From contig NZ_JBBMFK010000015.1 in NCBI RefSeq assembly GCF_040096055.1, positions 1 to 64,000 of the forward strand: a stretch of 64,000 nt of DNA, read 5' to 3'. The notes beneath the pieces were generated by a model. The model searched no databases. It was not told the DNA's origin and saw only the letters and a program-made list of their open reading frames with translations. The number at the start of each line of letters is the position of its first letter. The stretch's first letter is position 1. Source of the stretch: Pseudoflavonifractor intestinihominis. GTDB taxonomy: Bacteria > Bacillota > Clostridia > Oscillospirales > Oscillospiraceae. Shown one piece after another: positions 48,410 to 57,254 of the stretch. A program made the position numbers and the translations under genes.

Positions 48410-49360
48410 TTACCGGTTCTTCAGGCTGACAGCCAGCCGCACCTTCTTGGCCAGGCCCTCGGCGTTGAGGCCGTAGGCGGCCAGCACCTTCTTGGCAGGG
48501 CCGGAGCGGCCGAAGCAGTCCTCCACGCCGTGGCGCACCACGGGCACAGGGCAGGCCTGGGACAGGTACTCGCACACGGCGGCACCCAGGCCTCCCACGA
48601 TATTGTGCTCCTCGCTGGTGACAATGGCGCCGGTCTCCTTGGCGGCCTGGAGCACCAGCTCCTCGTCCAGGGGCTTGATGGTGTGCATGTCGATGACCCG
48701 GACGGAGATGCCCTCGCCGGCCAGGGTCTCGGCGGCCTTGAGGGCCTCCTGGACCATGAGGCCGCAGGCGATGACGGTCACGTCGCTGCCGTCGCGCATG
48801 GTGACGCCCTTGCCCAGCTCGAACTTGTAGCCGGGCAGCTCGTCGGTGACGTTGTCCACCGCCATGCGGCCCAGACGCAGGTAGGCGGGGGCATTCAGGT
48901 TCAGCAGGGCCTCAGTGGCAAAGGTCATCTCGTTGCCGTCGCAGGGCACCACCACGGTCATGCCGGGGATGACCCGCATGTTGCTCAGGTCCTCGATGCA
49001 CTGGTGGGTGGCGCCGTCCTCGCCCACGGAGAGGCCGCCGTGGGACCCCACCACGGTGACGGGCAGGCCGGGATAGGCGATGGAGTTGCGCACCTGCTCC
49101 CAGGCCCGGCCGGTGGCGAAAATGGCGAAGGTATTGATAAAGGGGTGCTTGCCGCAGGTGGCCAGACCGGCGGCCACGCCGGTCATGTTGCCCTCGGCAA
49201 TGCCCATGTCAAAGTGGCGGTCGGGATACTCCTGGGCGAACTTGCTGGTGTTGACGGCCTGGGCCAGGTCCGCGTCCAGGACCAGCAGCTCCGGGTGGGT
49301 CTTGGCCAGCTCAATCAGGGCCGCGCCGTAGGCGGCTCTCGTCGCGATGCTTCCTGCCAT
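48410..49360 (-). CDS. Transketolase, C-terminal subunit
   Basis: 316 residues covering the pyrimidine-binding and C-terminal transketolase domains. DADLAQAVNTSKF and the catalytic-glutamate region MGIAEGNMTGVAAGLA near residue 54 are clear. Split transketolases are usual in Firmicutes and archaea. Together with the gene just upstream (1-base gap) it exchanges two-carbon units in the non-oxidative pentose phosphate pathway. DXS/PDH-E1 beta share the fold but the neighbour settles the call. Confidence 0.93.
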   Translation of the reverse strand: MAGSIATRAAYGAALIELAKTHPELLVLDADLAQAVNTSKFAQEYPDRHFDMGIAEGNMTGVAAGLATCGKHPFINTFAIFATGRAWEQVRNSIAYPGLPVTVVGSHGGLSVGEDGATHQCIEDLSNMRVIPGMTVVVPCDGNEMTFATEALLNLNAPAYLRLGRMAVDNVTDELPGYKFELGKGVTMRDGSDVTVIACGLMVQEALKAAETLAGEGISVRVIDMHTIKPLDEELVLQAAKETGAIVTSEEHNIVGGLGAAVCEYLSQACPVPVVRHGVEDCFGRSGPAKKVLAAYGLNAEGLAKKVRLAVSLKNR

Positions 49361-49361
49361 C

Positions 49362-50213
49362 TTACTTCCCCTCCTCTTCCAGCTGCTTGAGATGTGCTTC
49401 CAGCTCGGCCTTGGCCTGGGCGTACTGCTCGTCGTTGGGGGCCTTTCCGTGCCAGGTGTACACGCCCTCCATGAAGGACACGCCCTTGCCCTTGACGGTG
49501 TGGGCCAGAACCACGGTGGGCTTGCCCTTCACAGTCTTGGCCTGCTCAAAGGCGTCGGCCAGGGCGGCGTAGTCGTGGCCGTCGGTCTCGATCACGTTCC
49601 AGCCGAAGGCGGCCCACTTGGCGGACAGGTCGCCCAGGGGCATCACATCGTCGGTGGTGCCGTCGATCTGCATTCTGTTATAGTCCACCACGGCGCACAG
49701 GTTGTCCAGGCTGTACTTGGCGGCCGACATGGCGGCCTCCCACACCTGGCCCTCGTCCAGCTCGCCGTCGCCCAGAATGGCGTACACCCGGTAGTCCTTC
49801 TTGTCGATCTTGCCCGCCAGGGCCATGCCCACGGCGGCGGAGATCCCCTGGCCCAGAGAGCCGGTGGACATATCCACGCCCTTTACGTGGACCATATCGG
49901 GGTGGCCGGAGTAGTGGCCGTCAATGCTGCGGAAGAGCTGCATGTCCTCCACGGGGAAGAATCCCCGCAGGGCCAGTACCGAGTACAGAGCGGGGGTGCA
50001 GTGGCCCTTGCTCAGCACCAGGCGGTCCCGGTCAGGGTCCCTGGGCTGGTCGGGGTTCACCTTCATCTCATGGAAATAGAGGACGGTGAGGATGTCCATC
50101 ACGGACAGGGAGCCGCCGGTGTGGCCGGAGGCGGCGCGGTAGATGGCCGACAGGCCCAAAAGCCGGCCCTTGGTGGCGGTGATTGCCAGCTCCTGGATCT
50201 CTTTGGGTTCCAT
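49362..50213 (-). CDS. Transketolase, N-terminal subunit
   Basis: 283 residues with the thiamine diphosphate motif GDGELDEGQVWEAAMSAAKY followed by N, and the conserved GHTGGSLSVMDIL and SKGHCTPALY histidine motifs. It supplies the diphosphate-binding half of the split enzyme. AAGGAAGG lies before the ATG. Confidence 0.95.
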   Translation of the reverse strand: MEPKEIQELAITATKGRLLGLSAIYRAASGHTGGSLSVMDILTVLYFHEMKVNPDQPRDPDRDRLVLSKGHCTPALYSVLALRGFFPVEDMQLFRSIDGHYSGHPDMVHVKGVDMSTGSLGQGISAAVGMALAGKIDKKDYRVYAILGDGELDEGQVWEAAMSAAKYSLDNLCAVVDYNRMQIDGTTDDVMPLGDLSAKWAAFGWNVIETDGHDYAALADAFEQAKTVKGKPTVVLAHTVKGKGVSFMEGVYTWHGKAPNDEQYAQAKAELEAHLKQLEEEGK

Positions 50214-50452
50214 GGAATCCTTCCTTTCTTCATTTTCCCTTTTTCTTCAGACGTCAGGGAAAGTAAAATACAGTCCAGCTGCGGACGGGTAATATTGCGT
50301 CAAAGTTCCGGCACAATATGCCAATTCACATCCATTTTAGATTATATCATGGCGCAGAGCACCGGTCAAACAGAATATACGCCGTTCCTCCTCACATGCC
50401 CGCCGCCGGGGCGCATATACTGGTGATACAGGCGCGGAAGGAGGCGGCGGTG

Positions 50453-50731
50453 ATGGAGCGGAAGGAGAACAAGCGGGACACGGCGGTGCGGCTGGCGTGC
50501 TGCGCGGTCATTGCCCTGATCATCTGCTACGGCGCGGAGAAGCTGGGTGAGGGCCTCAGGCTCCCCCTGTGGGAGGAGTACGGCCATCTGCTGAAGGAGA
50601 ACAAGGTGCAGGCGGTGGCGATTCTGGCGGCGCTGCTCTTCGGGGCGTCCCTGGCCCTGTTCCCGCCCCAGGACGAGGAGGGCCATGAGGCCTGCGGCGC
50701 AGAGGCGTACACCCAGGTGGAGTGCGAGTGA
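50453..50731 (+). CDS. Small membrane protein of unknown function
   Basis: 92 residues with two hydrophobic segments (about 11-30 and 50-68) and an acidic C-terminal tail with two cysteines. AGGAGG 9 bases upstream supports the ATG at 50453. I do not recognise it. It is convergent with argS, with a terminator between. Confidence 0.7.
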   Translation: MERKENKRDTAVRLACCAVIALIICYGAEKLGEGLRLPLWEEYGHLLKENKVQAVAILAALLFGASLALFPPQDEEGHEACGAEAYTQVECE

Positions 50732-50734
50732 CAA

Positions 50735-50768
50735 AACAATCCCCCGCTCAGATGAGCGGGGGATTGTT
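50735..50768. terminator. Bidirectional terminator between convergent genes
   Basis: AACAATCCCCCGCTCA (50735-50750) pairs with 50753-50768 across a 2-base loop; it serves the small membrane protein gene and argS. Confidence 0.85.
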
Positions 50769-50779
50769 GTAAGGCAAAA

Positions 50780-52528
50780 TTACATTTTCTCGGGGGCGGT
50801 GACGCCGATGAGGGCCATGCCGTTGGCCAGCACGGACCGAACAGTGTCCGCCAGCTTGAGCCGGGCGGCCAGCACGTGCTTCTCCTCGCCCTTGATGCGG
50901 CAGGAATTGTAGAACCGGTGGAAATCGCCGGCCAGGGTGAGCAGGTAGCGGTTGATGTGGGAGGGGTCGTAGTCCCGGCTGGCCAGGCGGATCTCCTCAG
51001 GGAAGAGGGAGAGGGTCTTGACCAGGGAGAGCTCCTCGGGGGTGGTGAACACAGAGGCGTCGATGTCGGCGGCAGCGGACACGCCGGCCCCCTCCTCCTT
51101 CATCCGGGCCACCAGGGAGCAGATCCGGGCGTGGGCGTACTGGACGTAGTACACCGGGTTGTCCGAGTCCTCCTTGACGGCCAGGTCCAGGTCAAAGTCC
51201 AGGGGGCTGGTGAAGGAGCGGGAGTTGAAGAAGTAGCGGCAGGCATCCACGCTCACCTCGTCCAGCAGGTCGTGGAGGGCGATGGCCTTGCCGGAGCGCT
51301 TGCTCATCCGGACGGGCTTGCCGTCCTGGAGCAGGTTCACCAGCTGCATGAGCACCACCACCAGGCGGTGGGAGCCGTCCAGGCCCAGGCCGTCCAGAGC
51401 CGCCTGGAGCCGGGCCACGTGGCCGTGGTGGTCGGCACCCCAGATGTTGATGGCGGTCTGGAAGCCCCGCTTCTCCAGCTTGTTGCGGTGGTAGGCGATG
51501 TCGGCGGCAAAGTAGGTGTAGAACCCGTTGGCCCGGCGGAGCACGTCGTCCTTCAGGTCCAGCTTGTCCACCTGCTCCCGGGTCTTGCCCTCCCGCATGT
51601 ACTTCTCCTTGAGCAGCTCAATGGTATTGAGCCACAGGGCGCCGTCCTTCTCGTAGGTCCAGCCCTTGTCGGTGAGCAGGCCCACGGTCTCGGCCACATA
51701 GCCGCTGTTGTGGAGAGAGGACTCCAGGAACCACTCGTCGTACTCAATCTTGTACCGGCGCAGGTCCTCCTGCATCTTGGGGATGTTGCGCTTGAGGCCG
51801 AAGTTGGCCATGGCCTCCTGGCGCTCCTCCTCGCTCTTGTCCATCCAGCTGTCGCCCTGCTCCGCCCGGAAGGCGGCGGCCAGCTCTCTGATGTCGTCGC
51901 CCTTATAGCCGTCCTCGGGGAAGGGCACGTTCTCCTCCCCCAGGATGAGCTGGCGGTACCGGGCGTCGATGGACATGGCGAACTTGTGGATCTGGTTGCC
52001 GGCGTCGTTGACGTAGAACTCACGCCACACGTTGTAGCCCGCCCGCTCCAGCACGCTGGCCAGGCTGTCGCCCAGCACGCCGCCCCGGGCGTTGCCGATG
52101 TGCATGGGACCGGTGGGGTTGGCGGAGACGAACTCCACCATCACCTTCTCGCCGTGGCCCTCGTCCACGGCGCCGTAGGCGGCGCCCTCCCGCTCGATGT
52201 CCGCGATGACCTCGCCGTACCAGCGGCTGCCCAGGCGGAAGTTCAGGAAGCCGGGGCCGGCGATCTCGGCGCTCTGGAAGTAGGTCCCCTCCAGCTCCAG
52301 GTGGTCCAGAATGATCTGGGCGATGGCTCTGGGGGCCATGTGGAGGGCCTTGGCCCCGGCCATGGCAAAGGAGGAGGCGTAGTCCCCGTGGGACACGTCC
52401 TTGGGAATCTCAATGGTGGCCTTTACCTGGGCGCCGGCGGGCAGGAGCCCATCGGCGGCGGCCTTCTCGTAGGCCGCCTGGGTCAGGGACGCCACCTGGT
52501 CCTTGGCGGACTGGATCATGTTGGACAT
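50780..52528 (-). CDS. argS: Arginyl-tRNA synthetase
   Basis: 582 residues. Class I synthetase motifs are ANPTGPMHIGNARGG (the HIGH motif) and VRMSKRSG (the KMSKS equivalent), with the N-terminal additional domain (1-110) and C-terminal anticodon-binding DALR domain. Charges tRNA-Arg. It follows the DUF1934 gene, an arrangement common in Firmicutes. AGGTGATTTGAG precedes the start. Confidence 0.96.
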   Translation of the reverse strand: MSNMIQSAKDQVASLTQAAYEKAAADGLLPAGAQVKATIEIPKDVSHGDYASSFAMAGAKALHMAPRAIAQIILDHLELEGTYFQSAEIAGPGFLNFRLGSRWYGEVIADIEREGAAYGAVDEGHGEKVMVEFVSANPTGPMHIGNARGGVLGDSLASVLERAGYNVWREFYVNDAGNQIHKFAMSIDARYRQLILGEENVPFPEDGYKGDDIRELAAAFRAEQGDSWMDKSEEERQEAMANFGLKRNIPKMQEDLRRYKIEYDEWFLESSLHNSGYVAETVGLLTDKGWTYEKDGALWLNTIELLKEKYMREGKTREQVDKLDLKDDVLRRANGFYTYFAADIAYHRNKLEKRGFQTAINIWGADHHGHVARLQAALDGLGLDGSHRLVVVLMQLVNLLQDGKPVRMSKRSGKAIALHDLLDEVSVDACRYFFNSRSFTSPLDFDLDLAVKEDSDNPVYYVQYAHARICSLVARMKEEGAGVSAAADIDASVFTTPEELSLVKTLSLFPEEIRLASRDYDPSHINRYLLTLAGDFHRFYNSCRIKGEEKHVLAARLKLADTVRSVLANGMALIGVTAPEKM

Positions 52529-52581
52529 CTCAAATCACCTCATCAATATCTGGTAAAGGGCGGCCCCTGCCGCCCGTGAAC

Positions 52582-53025
52582 TTACTGCCGGAGCACCGGG
52601 GGCTTCTCCCGGACCTGGATCTGGAACAGGTTCTGCCCCGCCACGGCATGCTCGATCTCAATGGCGTAGTTGATCTCAATGCTGCCGCCGTGCTCGTCCA
52701 TGCGGCAGTCCATGTGGTGGGTCTTGATGCCCACGGCCAGGGCCCCGTAGGGGGTGTTGTACATGGACAGGTGGCGGCGGCCCTCCTCGAACACCATCTG
52801 GGAGTTAACCTCCCCGTGGCGCATGAGGGTGATGCGGCCGTCCTCGATCTGGAAGGTGGTCAGGGTGCCCTCCAGGCCGGTGAGTTCGCTCTCCTGGTAG
52901 CTGAGGGTGTACTCCCCCTCGCCCTCCTTGGCCAGCAGGCCCTCGGTGACCAGCTCGATGGTCTCGTCCTCCACGTTCTCGTAGGACTGCCTGCCTTTGA
53001 TGGAAATAATGACGCTCTTATCCAT
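52582..53025 (-). CDS. DUF1934 (YwiB-like) beta-barrel protein
   Basis: 147 residues. VIISIKGRQ at the start, YTLSYQESELTGLEGTLTTFQI in the middle and HMDCRMDEHGGSIEINYAIE near the end match DUF1934, a lipocalin-like small barrel of unknown ligand found next to argS in Firmicutes. It lies 53 bases before argS. Confidence 0.85.
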   Translation of the reverse strand: MDKSVIISIKGRQSYENVEDETIELVTEGLLAKEGEGEYTLSYQESELTGLEGTLTTFQIEDGRITLMRHGEVNSQMVFEEGRRHLSMYNTPYGALAVGIKTHHMDCRMDEHGGSIEINYAIEIEHAVAGQNLFQIQVREKPPVLRQ

Positions 53026-53109
53026 TCTCTCGACCTCTGATGTGAACCAAAATGCAAGGTATTATATCCCAAATTGAGGGAAAAGTAAAGGACCGGTGCC
53101 CGTTTCTCC

Positions 53110-53925
53110 TCAATATTTTGTAATATCCACCTGCTCCACCGCGCCGGTGATGTCCCGGCCCAGGAAGATGGAGGCCAGAGAGGCGAAGTCGGCGGCGCTG
53201 TCGCTGGCGAAGTAGCGGCGGGTGCCCACGTGGTCGGGGCTGTTGAGGCCGTCCCGCTTCTTCAGCATGGCCGATACCTGCCGGGCGCAGGCCGCGCCGG
53301 TGTTGATGAGCGTCACGTCCGGGCCCATGAAGTTGCCGATGACCTGGGACAGGAGGGGGTAGTGGGTGCAGCCCAGCACCAGGGTGTCCACCCCGGCCTC
53401 CTTCAGGGGGGTGAGGTACTCCTCGGCCACCATCTCGGTGACCCTGTCCCCGGGGCGGAAGCGGCCGTTCTCCACCAGGGGCACAAAGAGGGGGCAGGCC
53501 CGGGCGGTGACCTGGGCGTCGGGCAGCAGCTTGGCGATGTACCGCTCATAGGCCCCGGTGCGGATGGTGGCCTGGGTGCCGATGAGGCCGATCTTCCCGC
53601 TGCGGGTGGCGGCGGCGGCCTCCGCCACAGCGGGCCGCACCACGCCCAGCACCGGGATGGGGTTCTCCTGCTCCAGCACCTCCAGCGCCGTGGTGGACAC
53701 GGTGCCGCAGGCGATGACAATGGCCTTCAGATCAAAGGTGTTGAGAAAGGCCACGTCCTGCCGGGCGTACTTGATGATGGTGTCCCGGGAGCGGCTGCCG
53801 TAGGGCACCCGGCCGGTGTCGCCGAAGTAGACGATGTCCTCTTCCGGCATCAGATGGATCAGCTCCCGGACAGCGGTCAGGCCGCCCATGCCCGAGTCAA
53901 ACACGCCGATTGGCCGACGGTCCAC
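53110..53925 (-). CDS. murI: Glutamate racemase
   Basis: 271 residues. The substrate loops DSGMGGLTAVREL and PYGSRS and the two catalytic cysteines in ACGTVST and GCTHYPLL are present; ACGT replaces the commoner ACNT. It makes D-glutamate for peptidoglycan. The GTG at 53925 follows GGAGG by 8 bases. It is separated from DUF1934 by 84 bases, so it is probably in the same transcript. Confidence 0.93.
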   Translation of the reverse strand: MDRRPIGVFDSGMGGLTAVRELIHLMPEEDIVYFGDTGRVPYGSRSRDTIIKYARQDVAFLNTFDLKAIVIACGTVSTTALEVLEQENPIPVLGVVRPAVAEAAAATRSGKIGLIGTQATIRTGAYERYIAKLLPDAQVTARACPLFVPLVENGRFRPGDRVTEMVAEEYLTPLKEAGVDTLVLGCTHYPLLSQVIGNFMGPDVTLINTGAACARQVSAMLKKRDGLNSPDHVGTRRYFASDSAADFASLASIFLGRDITGAVEQVDITKY

Positions 53926-54144
53926 AGCAACAACCTCCAGACAAAACAATTGCGGGGCGGAATTCCTCCGCCTGCCGCTTCCTCTATACTATATGCGAAA
54001 CTCCGGCGGAACACAAGGGGAAATTTCACCGGATTTCTCCTTTCGCCGGGTTTGACTTTTCCCTATCTTGTTAATATAATATGTGCAAGCGGAGCAGCTC
54101 AGCCCCATGCTCCGCAATGTCACGACAGCGAGGAGGTTTCGCGC

Positions 54145-54561
54145 ATGAAGCTGGAACTGACAAAGAAGCAGTACCGCCGGCTGCTTGACATGGTCTATAT
54201 CGGGAACTGGATCCTCAATTCCACCCGGGGCGACGACCGCTTCGCCGACTACGACGAGGTGGAGAGCCTGCTCTTCTCCAAGGCGGCGGAGGAGGGGATG
54301 CCCAGTCTGGCCGAGCTGTGGCAGGGCGAGGTGGTGCCCTCCCGGGCCTTTGTGGACGGCGGCATACACGAGGCCATTATGGAGTACGAAAACAACGTGT
54401 TTTTCGAGATTCTCGCCGAGGATTTGGCCCGCCGGGACATGGACGATCCCCCCATCGACGAGACCAACTATGATGAGCTCAACCGCCGCATCGACGGCTA
54501 TATGGCCGAGTTTGAGGAGCACGGCACGGACAATATCCTCATCGACGCCGACCTGCCCTGA
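54145..54561 (+). CDS. Conserved-looking acidic protein of unknown function
   Basis: 138 residues, no membrane segment. It begins MKLELTKKQYRRLLDMVYIG and is rich in Asp and Glu thereafter. AGGAGG lies 8 bases before the ATG. I do not recognise the family. A longer frame upstream is antisense to murI and was rejected as start. It is followed after 79 bases by the PAP2 gene. Confidence 0.75.
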   Translation: MKLELTKKQYRRLLDMVYIGNWILNSTRGDDRFADYDEVESLLFSKAAEEGMPSLAELWQGEVVPSRAFVDGGIHEAIMEYENNVFFEILAEDLARRDMDDPPIDETNYDELNRRIDGYMAEFEEHGTDNILIDADLP

Positions 54562-54640
54562 TATCAGCCCGCACCATCTGCCGCACCCGCCCGACGGGCG
54601 GGTGCGGTTTTGTATCCATCCATTCCCTCAGGAGGTTCCC

Positions 54641-55129
54641 ATGACAGCTTCTCTCTACGCCCGCCTGTCCGCCCCCTTCCGCCCCTACGCCGGAGCCGTC
54701 CGGGCGGTGAACAAGGTGCTGACCCTGTCGGTCTACATCGCCTACCCCGCCCTGCTCTTGTTCCTGCTCCTCACCCGGGACCACCGGCTGCTGCGGGCGG
54801 TCATCACGCCGGGGGTGTCCTTTATAGCCCTCAGCTTTTTCCGCAAGTGGTGCAACGCCCCCAGGCCCTACGAGGTGCTGGACATCACCCCCCTCATCCC
54901 CAAGGACACCAAGGGCAACTCCTTCCCCAGCCGCCATGTATTCTCGGTCTTTGTCATCGACATGGCCTTCTGGTGGGTGTGCCCGCCCCTGGGCGGGGTA
55001 TTCCTGGCTATCGGGGTGCTCATCGCCCTCATCCGGGTCATCGGCGGCGTCCACTTCCCCCGGGACGTGCTGGCCGGCGCCGTCATGGGCGCGGCCTGCG
55101 GCGCGGTCGGCTTCTGGCTGATCCCCTAA
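54641..55129 (+). CDS. PAP2-family membrane phosphatase
   Basis: 162 residues with four to five membrane segments. The phosphatase signature is complete: K69...RP (75-76), PSRH (96-99) and R132...H138...D142. Such enzymes dephosphorylate phosphatidic acid, undecaprenyl diphosphate or related lipids at the outer membrane face. CAGGAGG precedes the ATG. It resembles small PAP2 enzymes such as BcrC in layout. Confidence 0.88.
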   Translation: MTASLYARLSAPFRPYAGAVRAVNKVLTLSVYIAYPALLLFLLLTRDHRLLRAVITPGVSFIALSFFRKWCNAPRPYEVLDITPLIPKDTKGNSFPSRHVFSVFVIDMAFWWVCPPLGGVFLAIGVLIALIRVIGGVHFPRDVLAGAVMGAACGAVGFWLIP

Positions 55130-55135
55130 ATCCAT

Positions 55136-55173
55136 AAAAAATCCACCTTCCCCGGCGGGAAGGTGGATTTTTT
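55136..55173. terminator. Bidirectional terminator
   Basis: AAAAAATCCACCTTCCC and its complement around a short loop, between convergent genes. Confidence 0.85.
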
Positions 55174-55176
55174 GCG

Positions 55177-56937
55177 TTATCGGATGATGCCGGCCAGGCT
55201 CTCCAGCCCGCCGGGATACACTGTACCGGTGCCCAGCGCGTCGGCGGTGCGGACCGCCGCGCCCTCAGGAGGCGTGGTGACAGGCATGTCGCCGGTCTCT
55301 TCCACAAGGATCTCCATCTTCATCTCCAGCTTTCCGCCGTAGGCGGCCTTGGCTGTCAGAGTACACTCAAAATTGGTGCTGTCCCCGCTGGCGGAGAAGC
55401 TGATATCCATAGGCGTACTGCTCACGGCAAGGGCAGGCACCTTCACCGTCATATCCAGCTCCATATCCACCATCTGGTTATCCCGCACCCGGAAGGTACC
55501 ATTGCAGTCCACCTTCAGGCCGCCGCTCAGGTAGCTCAGCAGCAGGTACAGCTCCGGGGTTCCCTTCTCTTCTGTCAAGGCAGTAACCTTGTCAGTCAAT
55601 CCAAGGGTATCCACCTTCAGGGTGTAGGTGGTGGTGCTGCCTGCGGTGGAGACGGTGAAGCAGTCATCCCCCAGGATGAGGGCCAGCATCTCCGCCGTGT
55701 CCAGGGCGCTGACGCAGGGCGGCATTCCGTCCCCGCTGACGCCGCTCGCCTTCAGTCCGGCGGTCAGCAGGCTGCCCATCGTGACAGCCTCCTCCATCTG
55801 GGTGTCCCCGCCTTCGGTGGGGTCCAGGGCCACCCACTCGCCGCTGGCCAGGGTGCTGCCAGGCAGCTCCCCCAGCTTGTTTCCGGTCATATAGAGTGTC
55901 CCCTGGTCCAGGTCGCCCCGGACCTCCATCTCAAAGTCGGACAGCAGGTCCAGCAGTGCCTCCTCCTGGGGCATACCGGCGACGACCATCTCGCGCAGGC
56001 CGCCCAGATCCATGTCCACCCCCAGATCCAGATCCACCTGGCCGCCCCGGACCAGGCCGTTCAGGGTCACGGTCTGGGTGGAGGTGTCGTTCTCCGCCTC
56101 GGTCTCGCCGTAGAGTGTCACAATCTGGGATGCCAGCCCCGTTACCCGGTAGGTCTGCTCCGGGTCCAGCTCACCCTGATCCAGGGACATCAAGGTGTTG
56201 AGGGTGGCAAACTTCTCGTCAATCTGCTCCGCAATCCTGTCCCAATCGGTGAAATGGGCCGCCTGATAGTCCCCGTCCCACTCCACGGCCATGCCCACCG
56301 CCTCGCCGGCAAAGCGGGCGGGAATGTAGGTCCGGTTGGCCACTGCGGTCAGGGGCACGTCCATCTCGATCTTGTCAATCTTATCCCCGGACACCCTGGT
56401 CATGGTGGTGCTCCCACCGGTCAGCTCCAGGGTGACCCCGTCGGCCAGTACGGCGGTGACCACGTTGTCCGCGTAGTCCACCTTGGCACCCAGCGCCTCC
56501 AGGAAGGGACGCACCGGCACCATGGTGCGGCCGTCCAGGGCCCAGGGCTCCAGCCCGTCCAGGTCCAGCCACGCCCCGTTGACCGACACGTTGATGCCGT
56601 CCGGGTAGGGCATGCCCAGGGCTTCCTTCACACTCCGAAGATAGGCCTCCCAGTCCTCCGCCCACACATCGCCGTAAAAGGCCTGGTTCCAGGCATCCAT
56701 GTCCGCGTAGTACTGCTCGTCCTCGGCGCCGCTCTGGACGAAATAGGCGTCCCAGTACTCATACCAGAAGTCCTCGCTCCATTCCGCTGTTGCCGTGTCC
56801 TTCTGTTCCTGGGTCCAGGTGTACCAGGGCCCGTACTGCTCATAGGCCTCCGCTCCGGTGAGCGCCGTCTCCGCGGCCGAGGCGGGCACGCAGGAGATGA
56901 GCAGAAGCACTGCCAATACGACTGCCAGTTTCTTCAT
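55177..56937 (-). CDS. Secreted protein with copper-amine-oxidase N-terminal-like domain
   Basis: 586 residues. A signal peptide (1-22, ending ASAA) is followed by an aromatic, acidic stretch (25-105, many WEDYW-type repeats). Residues about 113-232 form a copper amine oxidase N-domain-like repeat pair (VSVNGAWLDLDG, GRTMVPVRPFLEALGAKVDY, RTYIPARFAGEAVGMAVEWD), a surface module common in Clostridia. The remaining beta-rich 350 residues are unrecognised. No oxidase active site is present. Probably an extracytoplasmic structural or binding protein. Confidence 0.8.
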   Translation of the reverse strand: MKKLAVVLAVLLLISCVPASAAETALTGAEAYEQYGPWYTWTQEQKDTATAEWSEDFWYEYWDAYFVQSGAEDEQYYADMDAWNQAFYGDVWAEDWEAYLRSVKEALGMPYPDGINVSVNGAWLDLDGLEPWALDGRTMVPVRPFLEALGAKVDYADNVVTAVLADGVTLELTGGSTTMTRVSGDKIDKIEMDVPLTAVANRTYIPARFAGEAVGMAVEWDGDYQAAHFTDWDRIAEQIDEKFATLNTLMSLDQGELDPEQTYRVTGLASQIVTLYGETEAENDTSTQTVTLNGLVRGGQVDLDLGVDMDLGGLREMVVAGMPQEEALLDLLSDFEMEVRGDLDQGTLYMTGNKLGELPGSTLASGEWVALDPTEGGDTQMEEAVTMGSLLTAGLKASGVSGDGMPPCVSALDTAEMLALILGDDCFTVSTAGSTTTYTLKVDTLGLTDKVTALTEEKGTPELYLLLSYLSGGLKVDCNGTFRVRDNQMVDMELDMTVKVPALAVSSTPMDISFSASGDSTNFECTLTAKAAYGGKLEMKMEILVEETGDMPVTTPPEGAAVRTADALGTGTVYPGGLESLAGIIR

Positions 56938-57074
56938 GGGTGTTCCTCCTTTTTTTCCCGGGTTTTGGGTATCCTAAATCCAGTGTACCGCATTTCCTCC
57001 CATTTGTCTATTTTTATTTGTATATCCTGTTCAGTTTTCTTGGGACTCCCATAGCGTTACTCGGCGATATTACC

Positions 57075-57200
57075 AAGAAAACAATCCATCTCTGGCACAT
57101 TGGAAGGCCAGCACAGCTGGCCGCCGCCCTGAACACCTCGCCTCTCGCCCTGCTGGATGAGGACAAATCCTGGCCCATCGGGGACACATCTGTGCTATAA
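57075..57200 (+). pseudogene. Possible end of an Xre-type regulator, upstream of selA
   Basis: The frame IGRPAQLAAALNTSPLALLD followed by EDKSWPIGDTSVL has the look of the last helix of a small helix-turn-helix protein. There is no start, and the preceding sequence is AT-rich and unlike it. A TATAAT at 57196-57201 may serve selA. The rest of 56938-57254 holds nothing else I can support. Confidence 0.25.
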
Positions 57201-57254
57201 TGATAGCTGCTGAACCGACCCGCTGTGCAAAAATTTCCCCCGGAGGTGCTGTCC